Shown here in pieces: positions 44,269 through 54,554 of a stretch of DNA of 64,000 nt. Each line of letters begins with the position of its first letter. Position 1 is the stretch's first letter. Origin of the DNA: Zobellia laminariae (lineage in GTDB: Bacteria; Bacteroidota; Bacteroidia; Flavobacteriales; Flavobacteriaceae); assembly GCF_009725995.1 (NCBI RefSeq), contig NZ_RCNS01000004.1, forward strand, positions 310,001-374,000, read 5' to 3'. The notes below the pieces were generated by a model. That model was not told where the DNA came from and did not search any database. It saw nothing but the letters and a program-made list of their open reading frames with translations. Position numbers and translations under genes: made by a program.

Positions 44269-46383
44269 ATGGCAATTTTAGAAAATATACGAAAACGGAC
44301 CACCGTTCTAATACTTATCATAGGCTTGGCCCTTTTCGCATTTGTTATTTCCGGCGTATTTACCAATGGAGATGTTAACGGTAAAGTAGGCTCTAGTATA
44401 GCCGAAATTAATGGTGAAGAGATTTCAATAGATGCGTTTCGCCAAAAGGTGGACGTAGCTTCAAGAAGATCGGCTAATGCATCTACGATGCAAACAGTAA
44501 ATCAGGTATACGACCAAGAAGTTCGTAATGCGGTTTTAGGACAGCAGTTTGCAGATTTAGGTGTTGATATAGAGCAAGATCAAATTTTGAATTATATAAG
44601 TACCATACCATCTTATTCTCAGAGCCCACAATTTCAGAATGAAAGTGGTGTTTTTGATCAAAACAAGTTTAGAAACTTTGTGGCTGAACTTAAGATGAAC
44701 AATCCTGAGCAGTACAACCTTTGGTTGCAAGATGAGCAAGCAATTATTCAGAGCGCTAAACAGCAAACATATTTCAACTTAATAAAAGCTGGTGTTGGAG
44801 CAACTTTAAAAGAAGGTGAGTTAGACTATAAGTTGGCAAATGATAAAATCGACATTAAATATGTTCGTATTCCGTTTACTTCTATAGCAGATAGTACTAT
44901 TGCAGTTTCTAAAAGTGAAATCCAAACATACATCAATAATCATAAAGAAGATTTCAAGCAAGAGCCTGCTAGAGATATTCAATTTGTTTATTTCCAAGAG
45001 AAAGCTTCAGCTGCAGATGAGTCTGCAGTAAAAGAGGCTATCACTAAATTGATGGACAATACAGTAGAGTACAATGCTCAAACTGATAAGAACGATACTA
45101 TTGCTGGTTTTAAAACTGCCACCAACATGATGGCATTTTTGGATCGTAATTCTGATATTAAGTTTGATACTATCTACAAGTCTAAAAAACAATTGCCTGC
45201 TAAGTTTGCAGATACGTTAATGACGTTGCAAGTTGGTGAAATTTTCGGTCCATACAGGGATGGAGATTTCTTCAAGGTTTCTAAGATGATGGATAGAAAA
45301 CCTAACGGTTCTGTAAAAGCTAGCCACATTCTTATTGCTTACACTGGAGCGCAACGTGCAAATCCGGATGTAACAAGAACTAAAGAAGAAGCTGAAGCTG
45401 AAGCTAAGCGTTTGCTCAAAGAGGCTAAAAAGAAAGATGCCAAGTTTGTTGAATTGGCCCGTGATAATTCAGATGGTCCTTCTGCACCAAATGGAGGTGA
45501 TTTAGGTTATTTCCAAGAAGGTAGAATGGTACCTGCTTTTAATGACTTTGCTTTTGCTAATAAAGTTGGAACAGTTGGTATGGTTGAAACCGATTTTGGT
45601 TTTCACATCATAAAAATAGACGATAAAGAAGATGTGGTTCAAATAGCTACTTTGGCTCGTGAGATTGAGCCGTCTGAAGAAACAACGAACAAGTTGTTTA
45701 CAGATGCTACTAAGTTTGAAATGGAGTCTATTGAATCTAGTAAGGCATTTTCAGATTTAGCAAAAGAAAATGAATATTTGGTTCGCCCTGTGAACAAAAT
45801 AAAAGCAACTGATGAAAATTTACCAGGTCTTTCTGCACAAAGAAATATTGTCCAGTGGGCTTTTCAAGAAGATGTTAAGGTTGGTGATATCAAACGTTTT
45901 GACTTAACAGGTGGTTACGCTGTAGCTCAGTTAACAAAAACGTATCAAAAAGGTCTTATGTCTGTTGAAGATGCTTCTGCACTTGTTCTTCCTAAGCTTA
46001 GAAAAGAACGTAAGGCAGCACAGATCATCGCTGCTAATAAAGGAAAGTCTATTGAAGATCTTGCAAAAGATAACAATGTAAGTGCGTCTACGGCATCTGC
46101 TTTAACCGTTAAGTCTCCAACTATTCCAGGAGCTGGTTCTGAGCCTGCTATTGTAGGTACTGCCTTTGCAATGAAAGAAGGGGCTACTTCTGACCTTATT
46201 GAAGGTAATACAGGAGTTTATAAGTTAACGGTTACCAAGAAGACGGAAGCTCCAAAGTTGGATAACTATAGCATGTATGCTACCTCTGTAAAAAGCTCAC
46301 GTGAGTCAAGAGTTAATACTGCAGTTTACGATGCATTAAAAGAAGCTTCTGTAATTGAAGATAAAAGAGGTTCTTTCTACTAA
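44269..46383 (+). CDS. ppiD: PpiD/SurA-type peptidylprolyl isomerase
   Basis: The 704-residue chaperone has an N-terminal TM anchor (about 14-32), a SurA_N-like segment (about 45-170), and a parvulin domain (about 345-455, VKASHILIAYTG, GGDLGYFQEGRMVPAF and TDFGFHIIKI). A long C-terminal extension completes it. It assists folding of outer-membrane proteins in the periplasm, consistent with the lptC/porin neighbourhood. A bidirectional terminator follows. Confidence 0.9.
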   Translation: MAILENIRKRTTVLILIIGLALFAFVISGVFTNGDVNGKVGSSIAEINGEEISIDAFRQKVDVASRRSANASTMQTVNQVYDQEVRNAVLGQQFADLGVDIEQDQILNYISTIPSYSQSPQFQNESGVFDQNKFRNFVAELKMNNPEQYNLWLQDEQAIIQSAKQQTYFNLIKAGVGATLKEGELDYKLANDKIDIKYVRIPFTSIADSTIAVSKSEIQTYINNHKEDFKQEPARDIQFVYFQEKASAADESAVKEAITKLMDNTVEYNAQTDKNDTIAGFKTATNMMAFLDRNSDIKFDTIYKSKKQLPAKFADTLMTLQVGEIFGPYRDGDFFKVSKMMDRKPNGSVKASHILIAYTGAQRANPDVTRTKEEAEAEAKRLLKEAKKKDAKFVELARDNSDGPSAPNGGDLGYFQEGRMVPAFNDFAFANKVGTVGMVETDFGFHIIKIDDKEDVVQIATLAREIEPSEETTNKLFTDATKFEMESIESSKAFSDLAKENEYLVRPVNKIKATDENLPGLSAQRNIVQWAFQEDVKVGDIKRFDLTGGYAVAQLTKTYQKGLMSVEDASALVLPKLRKERKAAQIIAANKGKSIEDLAKDNNVSASTASALTVKSPTIPGAGSEPAIVGTAFAMKEGATSDLIEGNTGVYKLTVTKKTEAPKLDNYSMYATSVKSSRESRVNTAVYDALKEASVIEDKRGSFY

Positions 46384-46405
46384 GAAATAACTTTGCAGGA
46401 TATAT

Positions 46406-46441
46406 AAAAAAAGAGCCTTTCATATGAAAGGCTCTTTTTTT
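46406..46441. terminator. Bidirectional terminator between ppiD and the GHMP kinase gene
   Basis: An 18-bp perfect palindrome, centred at 46423/46424 with GAGCCTTTCAT arms, is flanked by A7 and T7. It can end transcripts from both directions between the convergent genes. Confidence 0.9.
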
Positions 46442-47354
46442 ATAGTACCATTTCTAGATAAGGTATGATCGTATTGTAGCCTTTTTTTGCAAAGTAGTCT
46501 GGTGTATGTTTATTTCCTGTAGCTAGAACAAAATCTCCTCCCCAAGCACCCAAACTCTTTATTATTCCCGGGTAGTCAGGAAAAAGCTGTTGTTTAATGG
46601 TCTTGGTTTGTAGTATTTGGGCTAAAAGTATTTCGTGGCGATCCATTAAAGTTTCAAAAGTGGCTAAGTCTTCGCTTTTTGATATCTCTAATGTTAGTCT
46701 TGTAATACTTTCCGTGAGTCTGTGAACATCAAAATCCATTTTCCGGTATTGGGCAATACCTTCTCGGCTATTTTGTTTTTTATCAAGGTGAATAAAGAAA
46801 AGAGATTCCTTGTATTTAGGGTTAAAGGTTATTGGAGTCACCGTTGGAATTTTATCTTTTAATTGATAGAGAATGGGGCTATCGTTTTGAGCGCAAGCAA
46901 TGTCATAACCACTTCCCGAAAAAGCATTCCATAAAAGTTGGAAAGCATCTACTTCCGCCCATTGTGCAATGTTGTTTATGAATGTTGATGAAGAGCCCAA
47001 TCCCCAATCTCGAGGAAAATCTAGTTTGGTCTCAACTTTATAACCTTCTGTACCAGATAAAAATTTAGGATTAAGTTTTTTTGCTTCCCTTAGGATGTTG
47101 CAAAGCACACCATCTACAGATTCTTCTGAGGTTTCTTTTTGTGCTTCTAGTATATTGTTGATGTCTAGAGTGGTCTTAAACCAAGTTGTTCCTTCGTTAT
47201 CCAGACTTTTCCAATCCAATTTTCCGGTTTGGTTAGTTGTTATTTTAAGCGATTGACCATATTTTGTGGGTACGGCAAGACCTGTGGCGCCATCTAGTAT
47301 TGCATATTCGCCAGTTAGAAGTAGTTTTCCGTTGCTGTAGAATTCTTTTGTCAT
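46440..47354 (-). CDS. GYDIA-type GHMP kinase (mevalonate-pathway candidate)
   Basis: The 304 residues have GKLLLTGEYAILDGATGLAVP at the N-terminus, the ATP motif WGLGSSSTF, and the diagnostic GSGYDIACA. It belongs to the GYDIA group of GHMP kinases, phosphorylating a small alcohol or phosphate, most likely mevalonate or phosphomevalonate given HMG-CoA reductase just upstream (4-bp overlap). The precise step is not assigned. Confidence 0.85.
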   Translation of the reverse strand: MTKEFYSNGKLLLTGEYAILDGATGLAVPTKYGQSLKITTNQTGKLDWKSLDNEGTTWFKTTLDINNILEAQKETSEESVDGVLCNILREAKKLNPKFLSGTEGYKVETKLDFPRDWGLGSSSTFINNIAQWAEVDAFQLLWNAFSGSGYDIACAQNDSPILYQLKDKIPTVTPITFNPKYKESLFFIHLDKKQNSREGIAQYRKMDFDVHRLTESITRLTLEISKSEDLATFETLMDRHEILLAQILQTKTIKQQLFPDYPGIIKSLGAWGGDFVLATGNKHTPDYFAKKGYNTIIPYLEMVL

Positions 47355-48673
47355 TTGTTGTTCCTGAGCTTTTCAAAAGCTTCTACAACCGCATTGTGGG
47401 TGGCAGGATGCTTTTTAAAGTGATGTGTCAAGATTGTCTTTTCTTCATCCGTAGCTCCCAATTGGTTTAAAATGTTCAAAAGGTGCATTTTCATATGCCC
47501 TTCTTGAATGCCCGTAGTGACCAAGGAACGGACAGCAGCAAAGTTTTGTGCCAATCCGGCAACGGCAACAATCTGCATTAACTCTTTTGCTGATGGTTTT
47601 CCTAATAATTCCATTGCCAGTTTTACAAGAGGATGGAGACTTGTGAGTCCGCCTATGGTACCAAGTGCCATGGGGAGCTCAATCCAAAATCTGAAAATAC
47701 CGTTTTCTATAGAAGCGTGCGTTAAGCTGGTGTATTGCCCGTCTTTGGCTGCATACGCATGTATTCCAGCTTCTATGGCTCTAAAATCGTTCCCTGTGGC
47801 TAATACAACGGCATCTATGCCGTTCATGATACCTTTGTTATGAGTAACGGCTCTATGTGGTTCAACCTGGGCTATATTCACTGCTTGCACCATTTTTTCG
47901 GCAAACTGTTGTGATGTTTCTGTGTTTCCGTTTTTTAATTCTGCTACGGGGCAGCTTACTTCGGCGCGAACTAGACAGTTGGGAACATAATTAGATAGAA
48001 TGCTCATCACAATTTCAATAGCCTTTTCGTCTTCTGTAAAAAGAGAAAATAACTGTGCCTCGGATTTTAAAGTCTTGGCAAACTGTTCCAGACATGAGTT
48101 TATAAAGTTGGCACCCATGGCATCAAGTGTTTCAAAGGTGCAATGTAATTGGTAATAATTGTCTAGGGCATCAGTTTTGTCGCGAAGTTCTATGTTGTTG
48201 ACTCCGCCACCTCGTTTCTCCATGTTTTTGGTAATGGAAGAGGCATCAGAAAGAAGTTTGGAGCGTACTTGTTCAAAGAATGAGGTAAGGTGCTCCTTAT
48301 TGCCATGGTACATAAAATGTACTTGTCCTATTTTTTCCGTACCCAGAACCTCGGTCTTAAATCCTCCTTTGTCTAACCAAAATTTAGCGGCTTTACTTGC
48401 GGCAGCAACTACAGAACTTTCTTCTATGGCCATGGGTATGGCATAAAGCTTATCGTTTATTAGGAAGTTGGGAGCTATACCAAGAGGTAGATAGTAATTG
48501 GTTATGGTGTTTTCTATAAACTCATCGTGCAATTGCTGCACATCATCGTCGACGTTCCAGTACCTTTTTAATAGTATTTTTGCTGCTTCTGGATTGGCTG
48601 TGTAGTGAGTTGTTAGCCAATCTATTTTTTGATTTTTGGTCAGTTTTGAAAATCCCTCTATGGGCTTGGTCAT
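47351..48673 (-). CDS. mvaA: Hydroxymethylglutaryl-CoA reductase, class II
   Basis: The 440-residue class II enzyme shows the FLINDKLYAIPMAIEESSVVAAASKAAKFW region with the catalytic Glu, DAMGANFINSCLE, and GNDFRAIEAG with the catalytic Asp. A His is near the C-terminus. Biosynthetic use (mevalonate production for isoprenoids) fits the adjacent kinase. Class II enzymes were first described as degradative. Confidence 0.93.
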   Translation of the reverse strand: MTKPIEGFSKLTKNQKIDWLTTHYTANPEAAKILLKRYWNVDDDVQQLHDEFIENTITNYYLPLGIAPNFLINDKLYAIPMAIEESSVVAAASKAAKFWLDKGGFKTEVLGTEKIGQVHFMYHGNKEHLTSFFEQVRSKLLSDASSITKNMEKRGGGVNNIELRDKTDALDNYYQLHCTFETLDAMGANFINSCLEQFAKTLKSEAQLFSLFTEDEKAIEIVMSILSNYVPNCLVRAEVSCPVAELKNGNTETSQQFAEKMVQAVNIAQVEPHRAVTHNKGIMNGIDAVVLATGNDFRAIEAGIHAYAAKDGQYTSLTHASIENGIFRFWIELPMALGTIGGLTSLHPLVKLAMELLGKPSAKELMQIVAVAGLAQNFAAVRSLVTTGIQEGHMKMHLLNILNQLGATDEEKTILTHHFKKHPATHNAVVEAFEKLRNNK

Positions 48674-48827
48674 AGCATTTGGTTTCGGTCAGTAAAGATA
48701 ATGATAATCGTTTATACGTAAGATTGAGATAAAGTGCGATAAAACAAGGGATTTTTATGATTTAAAGTTTATTTCTTTGTAAAATAATCACTAAACTTGG
48801 GCGATTTAAACCTTTTTATAACATTCT

Positions 48828-51005
48828 ATGCGAAAAATAGTTTTAAGCGTCTCTTTTGTCTTTGCCTTCTTGGCGTTTTCTTATGCTCAAAAGAAGCAAG
48901 TAACAGTAGAGGCAGTCTATGGTGGTGAGTTTTCGATTGAAAGACTTGATGCCCTAAGGTCCATGAAAAATGGTAAGCAATATACCATCTTAAATAGGGG
49001 TGAAAACGGAGCCACTACAATTGATAAGTTTGATTATACCACTCAGAAAAAAGTGGAAACTATTGTTAGCTCAGCAGATTTACCGGAAATTAATAGTTTC
49101 AGTGCTTATCAGTTCAGCGATGATGAATCCCAAATATTATTAGCTACCGAACTAGAGCCTATATTTAGACGTTCTACACTCGGTATTTTTTATGTATTCG
49201 ATTTAAAAACAAAAAAACTTACAAAGGTTTCTGAAAATAAGATTCAAGAGCCTAGACTTGCCCCCGATGGTACTAAAGTTGCTTATGTTGCCAAGAATAA
49301 TCTATATCTGTTTGATTTGACTTCTGGTGATACCAAGCAATTAACTAAAGACGGAGAGAAGAATAAAATCATCAACGGTGTTACGGATTGGGTATACGAA
49401 GAAGAGTTTGCTTTTGTTCGTGCTTTTGATTGGAATGCCAACGGTACTAAAATTGCCTTCTTGCGTTTTGATGAAACTAATGTTCCCGAATTTTCAATGG
49501 ATGTTTTTGGAACGGATTTATATCCAACTCAGGAAACGTTCAAATATCCTAAAGCTGGTGAGGCCAATGCTAAGGTAAGTTTACATATGTATGATGTAAA
49601 GGCAGGTAGTACTGCTTCAGTTGATTTAAACGATGCCTATTATATTCCGCGAATAAAGTGGATGAACAACTCAAACTATCTTAGTGTTCAGACCCTCAAT
49701 AGACATCAAAACGATTTAAAGCTGTATTCTGTAGATGCAAAAAGTAATACGGCATCTGTACTTCTTGAAGAGAAAGACAAGGCGTATATTGATATTACAG
49801 ATAACCTTACCTTCTTAGAAGACGATAGCTTTATATGGACAAGTGAAAAGGATGGTTACAACCATATTTATCTTCACGACCAAGATGGTAATCTTATTAC
49901 GCAAATAACAAAAGGCCCTTGGGAAGTAACTCAGTACTACGGTTACGACCAGAACGAAGACAAAGTATATTACCAATCTACCGAAAATGGTTCAATTAAC
50001 CGTGGTGTTTATAGTATTGAGAGTAGCGGAGAGAATAAAATAGCTTTGGTAGCAGACGAAGGAACCAATGCTGCAGATTTTAGTGCAGATTTCACCTACT
50101 TCATTCATACGTATTCAAATTCAAAAACGCCTCCTGTTTACATGTTGCACAAAGCGCTTAACGGTAAAAAGGTAAAGGAAATTAAAAACAATAATGCCTT
50201 AATTGAAAAATTAAAGGGATACGAATTGAGCGAAAAAGAGTTTTCTACCATTACAATAAATGGCAATGAGCTAAATATGTATATGGTGAAGCCTAAAGAT
50301 TTTGACGCCTCAAAGAAATACCCTTTGTTAATGTATCAATACAGCGGCCCAGGTTCCCAAAGTGTATCTAATAGTTGGTTAGATGCTCGGGATTTATGGC
50401 ATCAACAACTAGCTTCGCAAGGTTATGTGGTTGCTTGTGTAGATGGTAGGGGAACAGGTTTTAAAGGTGCTGATTTTAAAAAATCGACATATCTAAACCT
50501 AGTGAAGTATGAAACTGAAGACCAAATTGCAGCAGCTAAAGAATTGAGCAAACTGCCATATATAGACGAAAACAGAACTGGTATTTGGGGCTGGAGCTTT
50601 GGTGGGCATATGGCAACTAACTGTATTCTTAAAGGGAATGATGTTTTTGAAACCTCTATTGCGGTGGCACCTGTTACAACTTGGCGTTTTTATGATACCA
50701 TTTATACCGAACGTTTTTTACGTACACCAGAAGAAAATCCTGCAGGTTATGATGAGAACTCTCCACTTAATTATCCAGAAATGTTGAAAGGAGATTACTT
50801 GTTGGTTCACGGTTCAGGCGATGATAATGTACATGTTCAGAATTCAATGCGAATGATAGAAGCATTGGTACAGGCTAACAAACAATTTGATTGGGCCATT
50901 TATCCTGATAAAAACCATGGAATTTATGGTGGTAATACACGTGTGCACCTTTTTAATAAAATGACTAATTTCTTAGGCGAGCACCTTCTGCAGCCAAAAA
51001 AATAA
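48828..51005 (+). CDS. S9 family dipeptidyl peptidase IV
   Basis: The 725-residue exported serine peptidase has a signal peptide (1-20) and an eight-bladed DPPIV_N propeller (about 50-470, with WVYEEEFAFVRAFDWN carrying the Glu-Glu motif). An alpha/beta hydrolase follows with nucleophile GWSFGGH, Asp in GSGDDNVH and His in DKNHGIYG. It releases Xaa-Pro dipeptides. The peptide transporter gene follows. Confidence 0.93.
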   Translation: MRKIVLSVSFVFAFLAFSYAQKKQVTVEAVYGGEFSIERLDALRSMKNGKQYTILNRGENGATTIDKFDYTTQKKVETIVSSADLPEINSFSAYQFSDDESQILLATELEPIFRRSTLGIFYVFDLKTKKLTKVSENKIQEPRLAPDGTKVAYVAKNNLYLFDLTSGDTKQLTKDGEKNKIINGVTDWVYEEEFAFVRAFDWNANGTKIAFLRFDETNVPEFSMDVFGTDLYPTQETFKYPKAGEANAKVSLHMYDVKAGSTASVDLNDAYYIPRIKWMNNSNYLSVQTLNRHQNDLKLYSVDAKSNTASVLLEEKDKAYIDITDNLTFLEDDSFIWTSEKDGYNHIYLHDQDGNLITQITKGPWEVTQYYGYDQNEDKVYYQSTENGSINRGVYSIESSGENKIALVADEGTNAADFSADFTYFIHTYSNSKTPPVYMLHKALNGKKVKEIKNNNALIEKLKGYELSEKEFSTITINGNELNMYMVKPKDFDASKKYPLLMYQYSGPGSQSVSNSWLDARDLWHQQLASQGYVVACVDGRGTGFKGADFKKSTYLNLVKYETEDQIAAAKELSKLPYIDENRTGIWGWSFGGHMATNCILKGNDVFETSIAVAPVTTWRFYDTIYTERFLRTPEENPAGYDENSPLNYPEMLKGDYLLVHGSGDDNVHVQNSMRMIEALVQANKQFDWAIYPDKNHGIYGGNTRVHLFNKMTNFLGEHLLQPKK

Positions 51006-51059
51006 TAACCAAAACAACAAAGATTATTTCAGGAAGTTCTTGGAGACAAGGAGGTGAGC

Positions 51060-51087
51060 CCGATTAAAAAAAGAGTACTTTAATCGG
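51060..51087 (+). repeat. Inverted repeat upstream of the peptide transporter
   Basis: CCGATTAAA (51060-51068) and TTTAATCGG (51079-51087) form a 9-bp stem with a 10-nt loop in the 130-bp DPP-POT gap. There is no T tract after it, so it may be an operator or an RNA element. Confidence 0.5.
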
Positions 51088-51135
51088 TTCTTGAACTAAC
51101 CTTGATAAAAATCAATTTAACAAACAACAAATTTT

Positions 51136-52530
51136 ATGGCATTAGTAGAAAAGGCACCGCATGAAAAGGAGCTGTTCGGTCACCCAGTAGGTTTATATAT
51201 TCTGTTTTTTACTGAAATGTGGGAACGGTTTTCGTACTACGGGATGAGAGCGCTCTTTACCTTGTTTCTGGTTGCTGAAACCACATCTAGTAATGCTGGT
51301 TTTGGGTGGAGTAATGATGATGCACTAGCGCTTTATGGTTGGTATACTATGTTGGTTTACGTTTCTTCAATTCCTGGAGGATGGATTGCCGATAGGTTTT
51401 TGGGGCAAAAAAAGACCGTAATGCTTGGTGGTGCACTCCTATGTATAGGGCATGCCATATTAGCAATGAACTCAGAGACTTCATTCTATGTTGGGTGTTT
51501 CTTTATTATTCTTGGTGTAGGCTGTCTTAAGCCTAATATTTCTTCTATGGTAGGGGGCTTGTATAAGCCTAAAGATGAGAGACGTGACCTAGGTTTTTAT
51601 ATATTCTATATGGGAATTAACATAGGTGGATTTTTGGCACCTATTCTATGTGGTTATGTTGGTGAGAACATAAATTGGCACTATGGTTTTGGTTTGGCTG
51701 CTATTGGCATGTTCGTTGGACAAGCTGTATATGTTTGGGGTCAGAAATATTTAACTCACGTAGGGAATCTCATTAGCCGAAAGAATGTGAAAGATCGAGA
51801 AATTTTGGATAGACCTTTATCTCATATAGAAAAAGATAGAATAAAGGTGCTGTTAATTTCTTTCTTGCTGATTATTTTATTCTGGGCTGCTTTTGAGCAA
51901 GCTGGTGGGCTTATGAATCTTTACGCCATGCAGAAAACGGACCGTAATTTCTTTGGTCTTTTTGAGATTCCTGCATCAGTTTTCCAATCTGTCAATTCAT
52001 TTTTCATCGTTACACTAGCAACCGTTGTGGGTGCATTTTGGTTAAAATGGCGAAAGGCTGGCAAAGAATCATCGTCAATTTTTAAAATTGCCGTGGGTAT
52101 GGTTATCATGGCGCTTGGTTTTGGTTTTATGAGTGCGGCATCCTTGCAATATGAAGCTAACGGTTCATCTGCCATGTATTGGTTAATTCTAGCTTATCTA
52201 TTGCATACTATAGGTGAGCTTTGTGCCTCTCCGGTATCCTTATCATATATTACTAAATTGGCTCCCCTTAAATATGCTTCCATAATTATGGGATTGTATT
52301 GGGCTGCAACAGGTTTAGGTAATAAGGTGGCAGGTTTAATAGGGCAAGCTTCTCAATCGTTGGGTGAGTTTGAAATTTTTACAGGAATAGCTGTAATCTG
52401 GTCTTTTATTGGCGTTTTGGTAATTATAATGCTAAAACCATTAAAAAGATTGGCTCATGGAGCAGAAGATGATGAAGCTAAAATTTCGGATGACGGACAA
52501 GAAAATTTTGGAATAGAAGAGCATGTTTAA
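51136..52530 (+). CDS. POT/PTR family di-/tripeptide proton symporter
   Basis: The 464-residue MFS transporter has about 12-14 TM helices and the POT signature FTEMWERFSYYGMRALF at residues 25-41 (ExxERFxYY type). FYIFYMGINIGGFLAP follows, matching the second PTR motif. It would import the dipeptides released by the upstream DPP IV. The gene end overlaps comEC by 4 bp. Confidence 0.93.
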   Translation: MALVEKAPHEKELFGHPVGLYILFFTEMWERFSYYGMRALFTLFLVAETTSSNAGFGWSNDDALALYGWYTMLVYVSSIPGGWIADRFLGQKKTVMLGGALLCIGHAILAMNSETSFYVGCFFIILGVGCLKPNISSMVGGLYKPKDERRDLGFYIFYMGINIGGFLAPILCGYVGENINWHYGFGLAAIGMFVGQAVYVWGQKYLTHVGNLISRKNVKDREILDRPLSHIEKDRIKVLLISFLLIILFWAAFEQAGGLMNLYAMQKTDRNFFGLFEIPASVFQSVNSFFIVTLATVVGAFWLKWRKAGKESSSIFKIAVGMVIMALGFGFMSAASLQYEANGSSAMYWLILAYLLHTIGELCASPVSLSYITKLAPLKYASIIMGLYWAATGLGNKVAGLIGQASQSLGEFEIFTGIAVIWSFIGVLVIIMLKPLKRLAHGAEDDEAKISDDGQENFGIEEHV

Positions 52531-54554
52531 TTAGACTGTTCAAAATAATAAGCTCCCTTTTCGCCAGTAGCGTGAAAAGGGAGTTTTCTTTTTAAGCAAG
52601 TTAGTTTCCACCTATTTATATAAGAGGTATAGTTGCTACCATCTACAATAATATGCTTTGGTCTAAGTGCAGTAATTGCCCTTTCAAGATTCAGTTTGGG
52701 AGATTGCGTAAGAATGAGATAATCAACAGGCGTTTCTGCTTTTGGATACACGCCAAGACTATCAATGACCAAAACGGTCTTATCCTGCCATAAATAGCTG
52801 TTCTTAATTGTTGAGTAGGCGATGTTGGAAATTCGCTCAGCAACGCTGTAATCATCAATTATGTTATCTAGGCGTATGGTATCATTAGCTATAATCACTA
52901 AAGTTCTTCCGTTTTGATGCATCAGCGCTGTGTTTTTAGTTTGATGCGCAAGAAACAGCTGGTTCTTTTCCAAAGTTTGGTAGTCAGTATAAATTCCCCA
53001 CAGTTGAAACCCTATAATGAACGTGGCAAATGCAATAACCTTTTTAAAGTTGGGACGGGTAAATAGAATCACACAACAAAAAAGGATTCCATATGCCAGG
53101 ACCATTTGGACAGCATCAAAAGAGATATTCTTAAAAATAAAAGCTTCCTGTTGGCCAACCCAGCTTATAATCCAATTCATCCAACCAATTAAAGTGTTAT
53201 AGATAACTACTAAAAAATTGGGTAATGCATCTAATAATGATAATAAGATTACGAGAATGCCCATTCCTAAAATAACTCCCAATGCGGGAACAATTAGCAA
53301 ATTACTAATAAAGAATAGACCCGGGAATTGATGGAAATAAAATAAACTTATGGGTAGTACGCCCAATTGTGCAGCTACACTAACGGATAGCAGTTGCCAA
53401 ATTTTTCGGACAATTTTGTTCTTTGGGAACCATAATTTCTGCAAAAGCGGATAGAGCCAAACTATGGCTAAGACGGCTGCATAACTCATTTGAAACCCTA
53501 CCTGAAAAAGAAGGTTTGGATTTATAACCAACAAGATGAAGAACATGGATAAAGCGAGAATGTTAAATGTGTTCTTGGGGCGATTCAGGTACATGCTATA
53601 TGCCACAAAAGAAAACATGGTCACCGCTCTTACCACGGATGCAGATAACCCTGAAAGCAGAGCGAAGCCCCATAACAAAATCACGATGAAGACTAGTTTT
53701 AACGTTTTGCCTTTTGGAAGCCTTTCAATAGGTCGTAAAAGAAACTGTAGTAATAGTAAAAGAATTCCGATGTGGAGTCCCGAAACAGCCAGAATATGAA
53801 CGGCTCCGGCATTTTTATAATCCGTGTAGGTCTCTTCTGAAATATCGTTACGCTGACCGAGGAGTAGCGCCTGAATAATACTTAATTCATCTTTTCCAAA
53901 ACTAGCTTTTCGTAGTTGGGTGATAATATGGGTTCGAGCCTTTGCGGCCATGCCATATACGGTAACAGAAGGGTTTTTAATAGGTATAAAATCTTCTTTG
54001 CCTAGTAGAAACTGATGTGATATCCCTAAGCCTTTTAAGTAATTTTTATAGTTAAATTGATGAGGGTTTAACGGCCCTCTCATTTCTTTTGGAGAACCGT
54101 AGAAAACCAATTCATCATCAACTTGAAGGCTTTGAAGGGAAGAGTCAGTTGCAAAACTGAGTAAAATCTTTCCTTCGGAATATTTTTCATCTAATGCTTG
54201 TATTTTGGCAACATACCTATCGGAAAAGGAAGTTGGTTTCAGTACCTCTGCTACTTTTACACGCCAAGTGCGAGAGCCGGAAAAATCGTGGTTAAGATAA
54301 TGATCTACTTGGTTTTCTGGTAGTGAGAGCGTTGTAGCTAAAATACCAATACATGCAGTTGTAAGAATGGTAAAGTAACCGAAAATAGGGGATTCATTCT
54401 TTTTGTCCGTGAAACGTAAAATACCTAAAACTATAAGAAGAATAAGGCAGGTTGATAAGAGGAGGCGCACGTCTAAATGGAAATAATTACCAACAACAAT
54501 ACCCAGAACCAAAACTAATGTGAGTTTGATGGGTATGAAGCGTAGTAACTTCAT
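52527..54554 (-). CDS. comEC: ComEC/Rec2-like DNA-uptake channel
   Basis: The 675-residue polytopic protein has N-terminal TM helices, a DUF4131 OB-like segment (about 90-200), and a Competence domain with VHILAVSGLHIGILLLLLQF and SVVRAVTMF. The C-terminal hydrolase-like part is degenerate (KHIIVDGSNYTSY), as often in this phylum. It moves single-stranded DNA across the inner membrane. It follows the NlpC/P60 gene directly. Confidence 0.9.
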   Translation of the reverse strand: MKLLRFIPIKLTLVLVLGIVVGNYFHLDVRLLLSTCLILLIVLGILRFTDKKNESPIFGYFTILTTACIGILATTLSLPENQVDHYLNHDFSGSRTWRVKVAEVLKPTSFSDRYVAKIQALDEKYSEGKILLSFATDSSLQSLQVDDELVFYGSPKEMRGPLNPHQFNYKNYLKGLGISHQFLLGKEDFIPIKNPSVTVYGMAAKARTHIITQLRKASFGKDELSIIQALLLGQRNDISEETYTDYKNAGAVHILAVSGLHIGILLLLLQFLLRPIERLPKGKTLKLVFIVILLWGFALLSGLSASVVRAVTMFSFVAYSMYLNRPKNTFNILALSMFFILLVINPNLLFQVGFQMSYAAVLAIVWLYPLLQKLWFPKNKIVRKIWQLLSVSVAAQLGVLPISLFYFHQFPGLFFISNLLIVPALGVILGMGILVILLSLLDALPNFLVVIYNTLIGWMNWIISWVGQQEAFIFKNISFDAVQMVLAYGILFCCVILFTRPNFKKVIAFATFIIGFQLWGIYTDYQTLEKNQLFLAHQTKNTALMHQNGRTLVIIANDTIRLDNIIDDYSVAERISNIAYSTIKNSYLWQDKTVLVIDSLGVYPKAETPVDYLILTQSPKLNLERAITALRPKHIIVDGSNYTSYINRWKLTCLKRKLPFHATGEKGAYYFEQSN
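52553..52593 (+). terminator. Terminator of the peptide transporter, inside the comEC 3' end
   Basis: CTCCCTTTTC (52553-52562) pairs with GAAAAGGGAG (52574-52583), followed by TTTTCTTTTT. The stem overlaps the last codons of comEC on the other strand. Confidence 0.8.

Noticed and set aside
47508..47843. 111-codon plus-strand frame over HMG-CoA reductase
   Set aside because: Antisense shadow of a family-complete enzyme.
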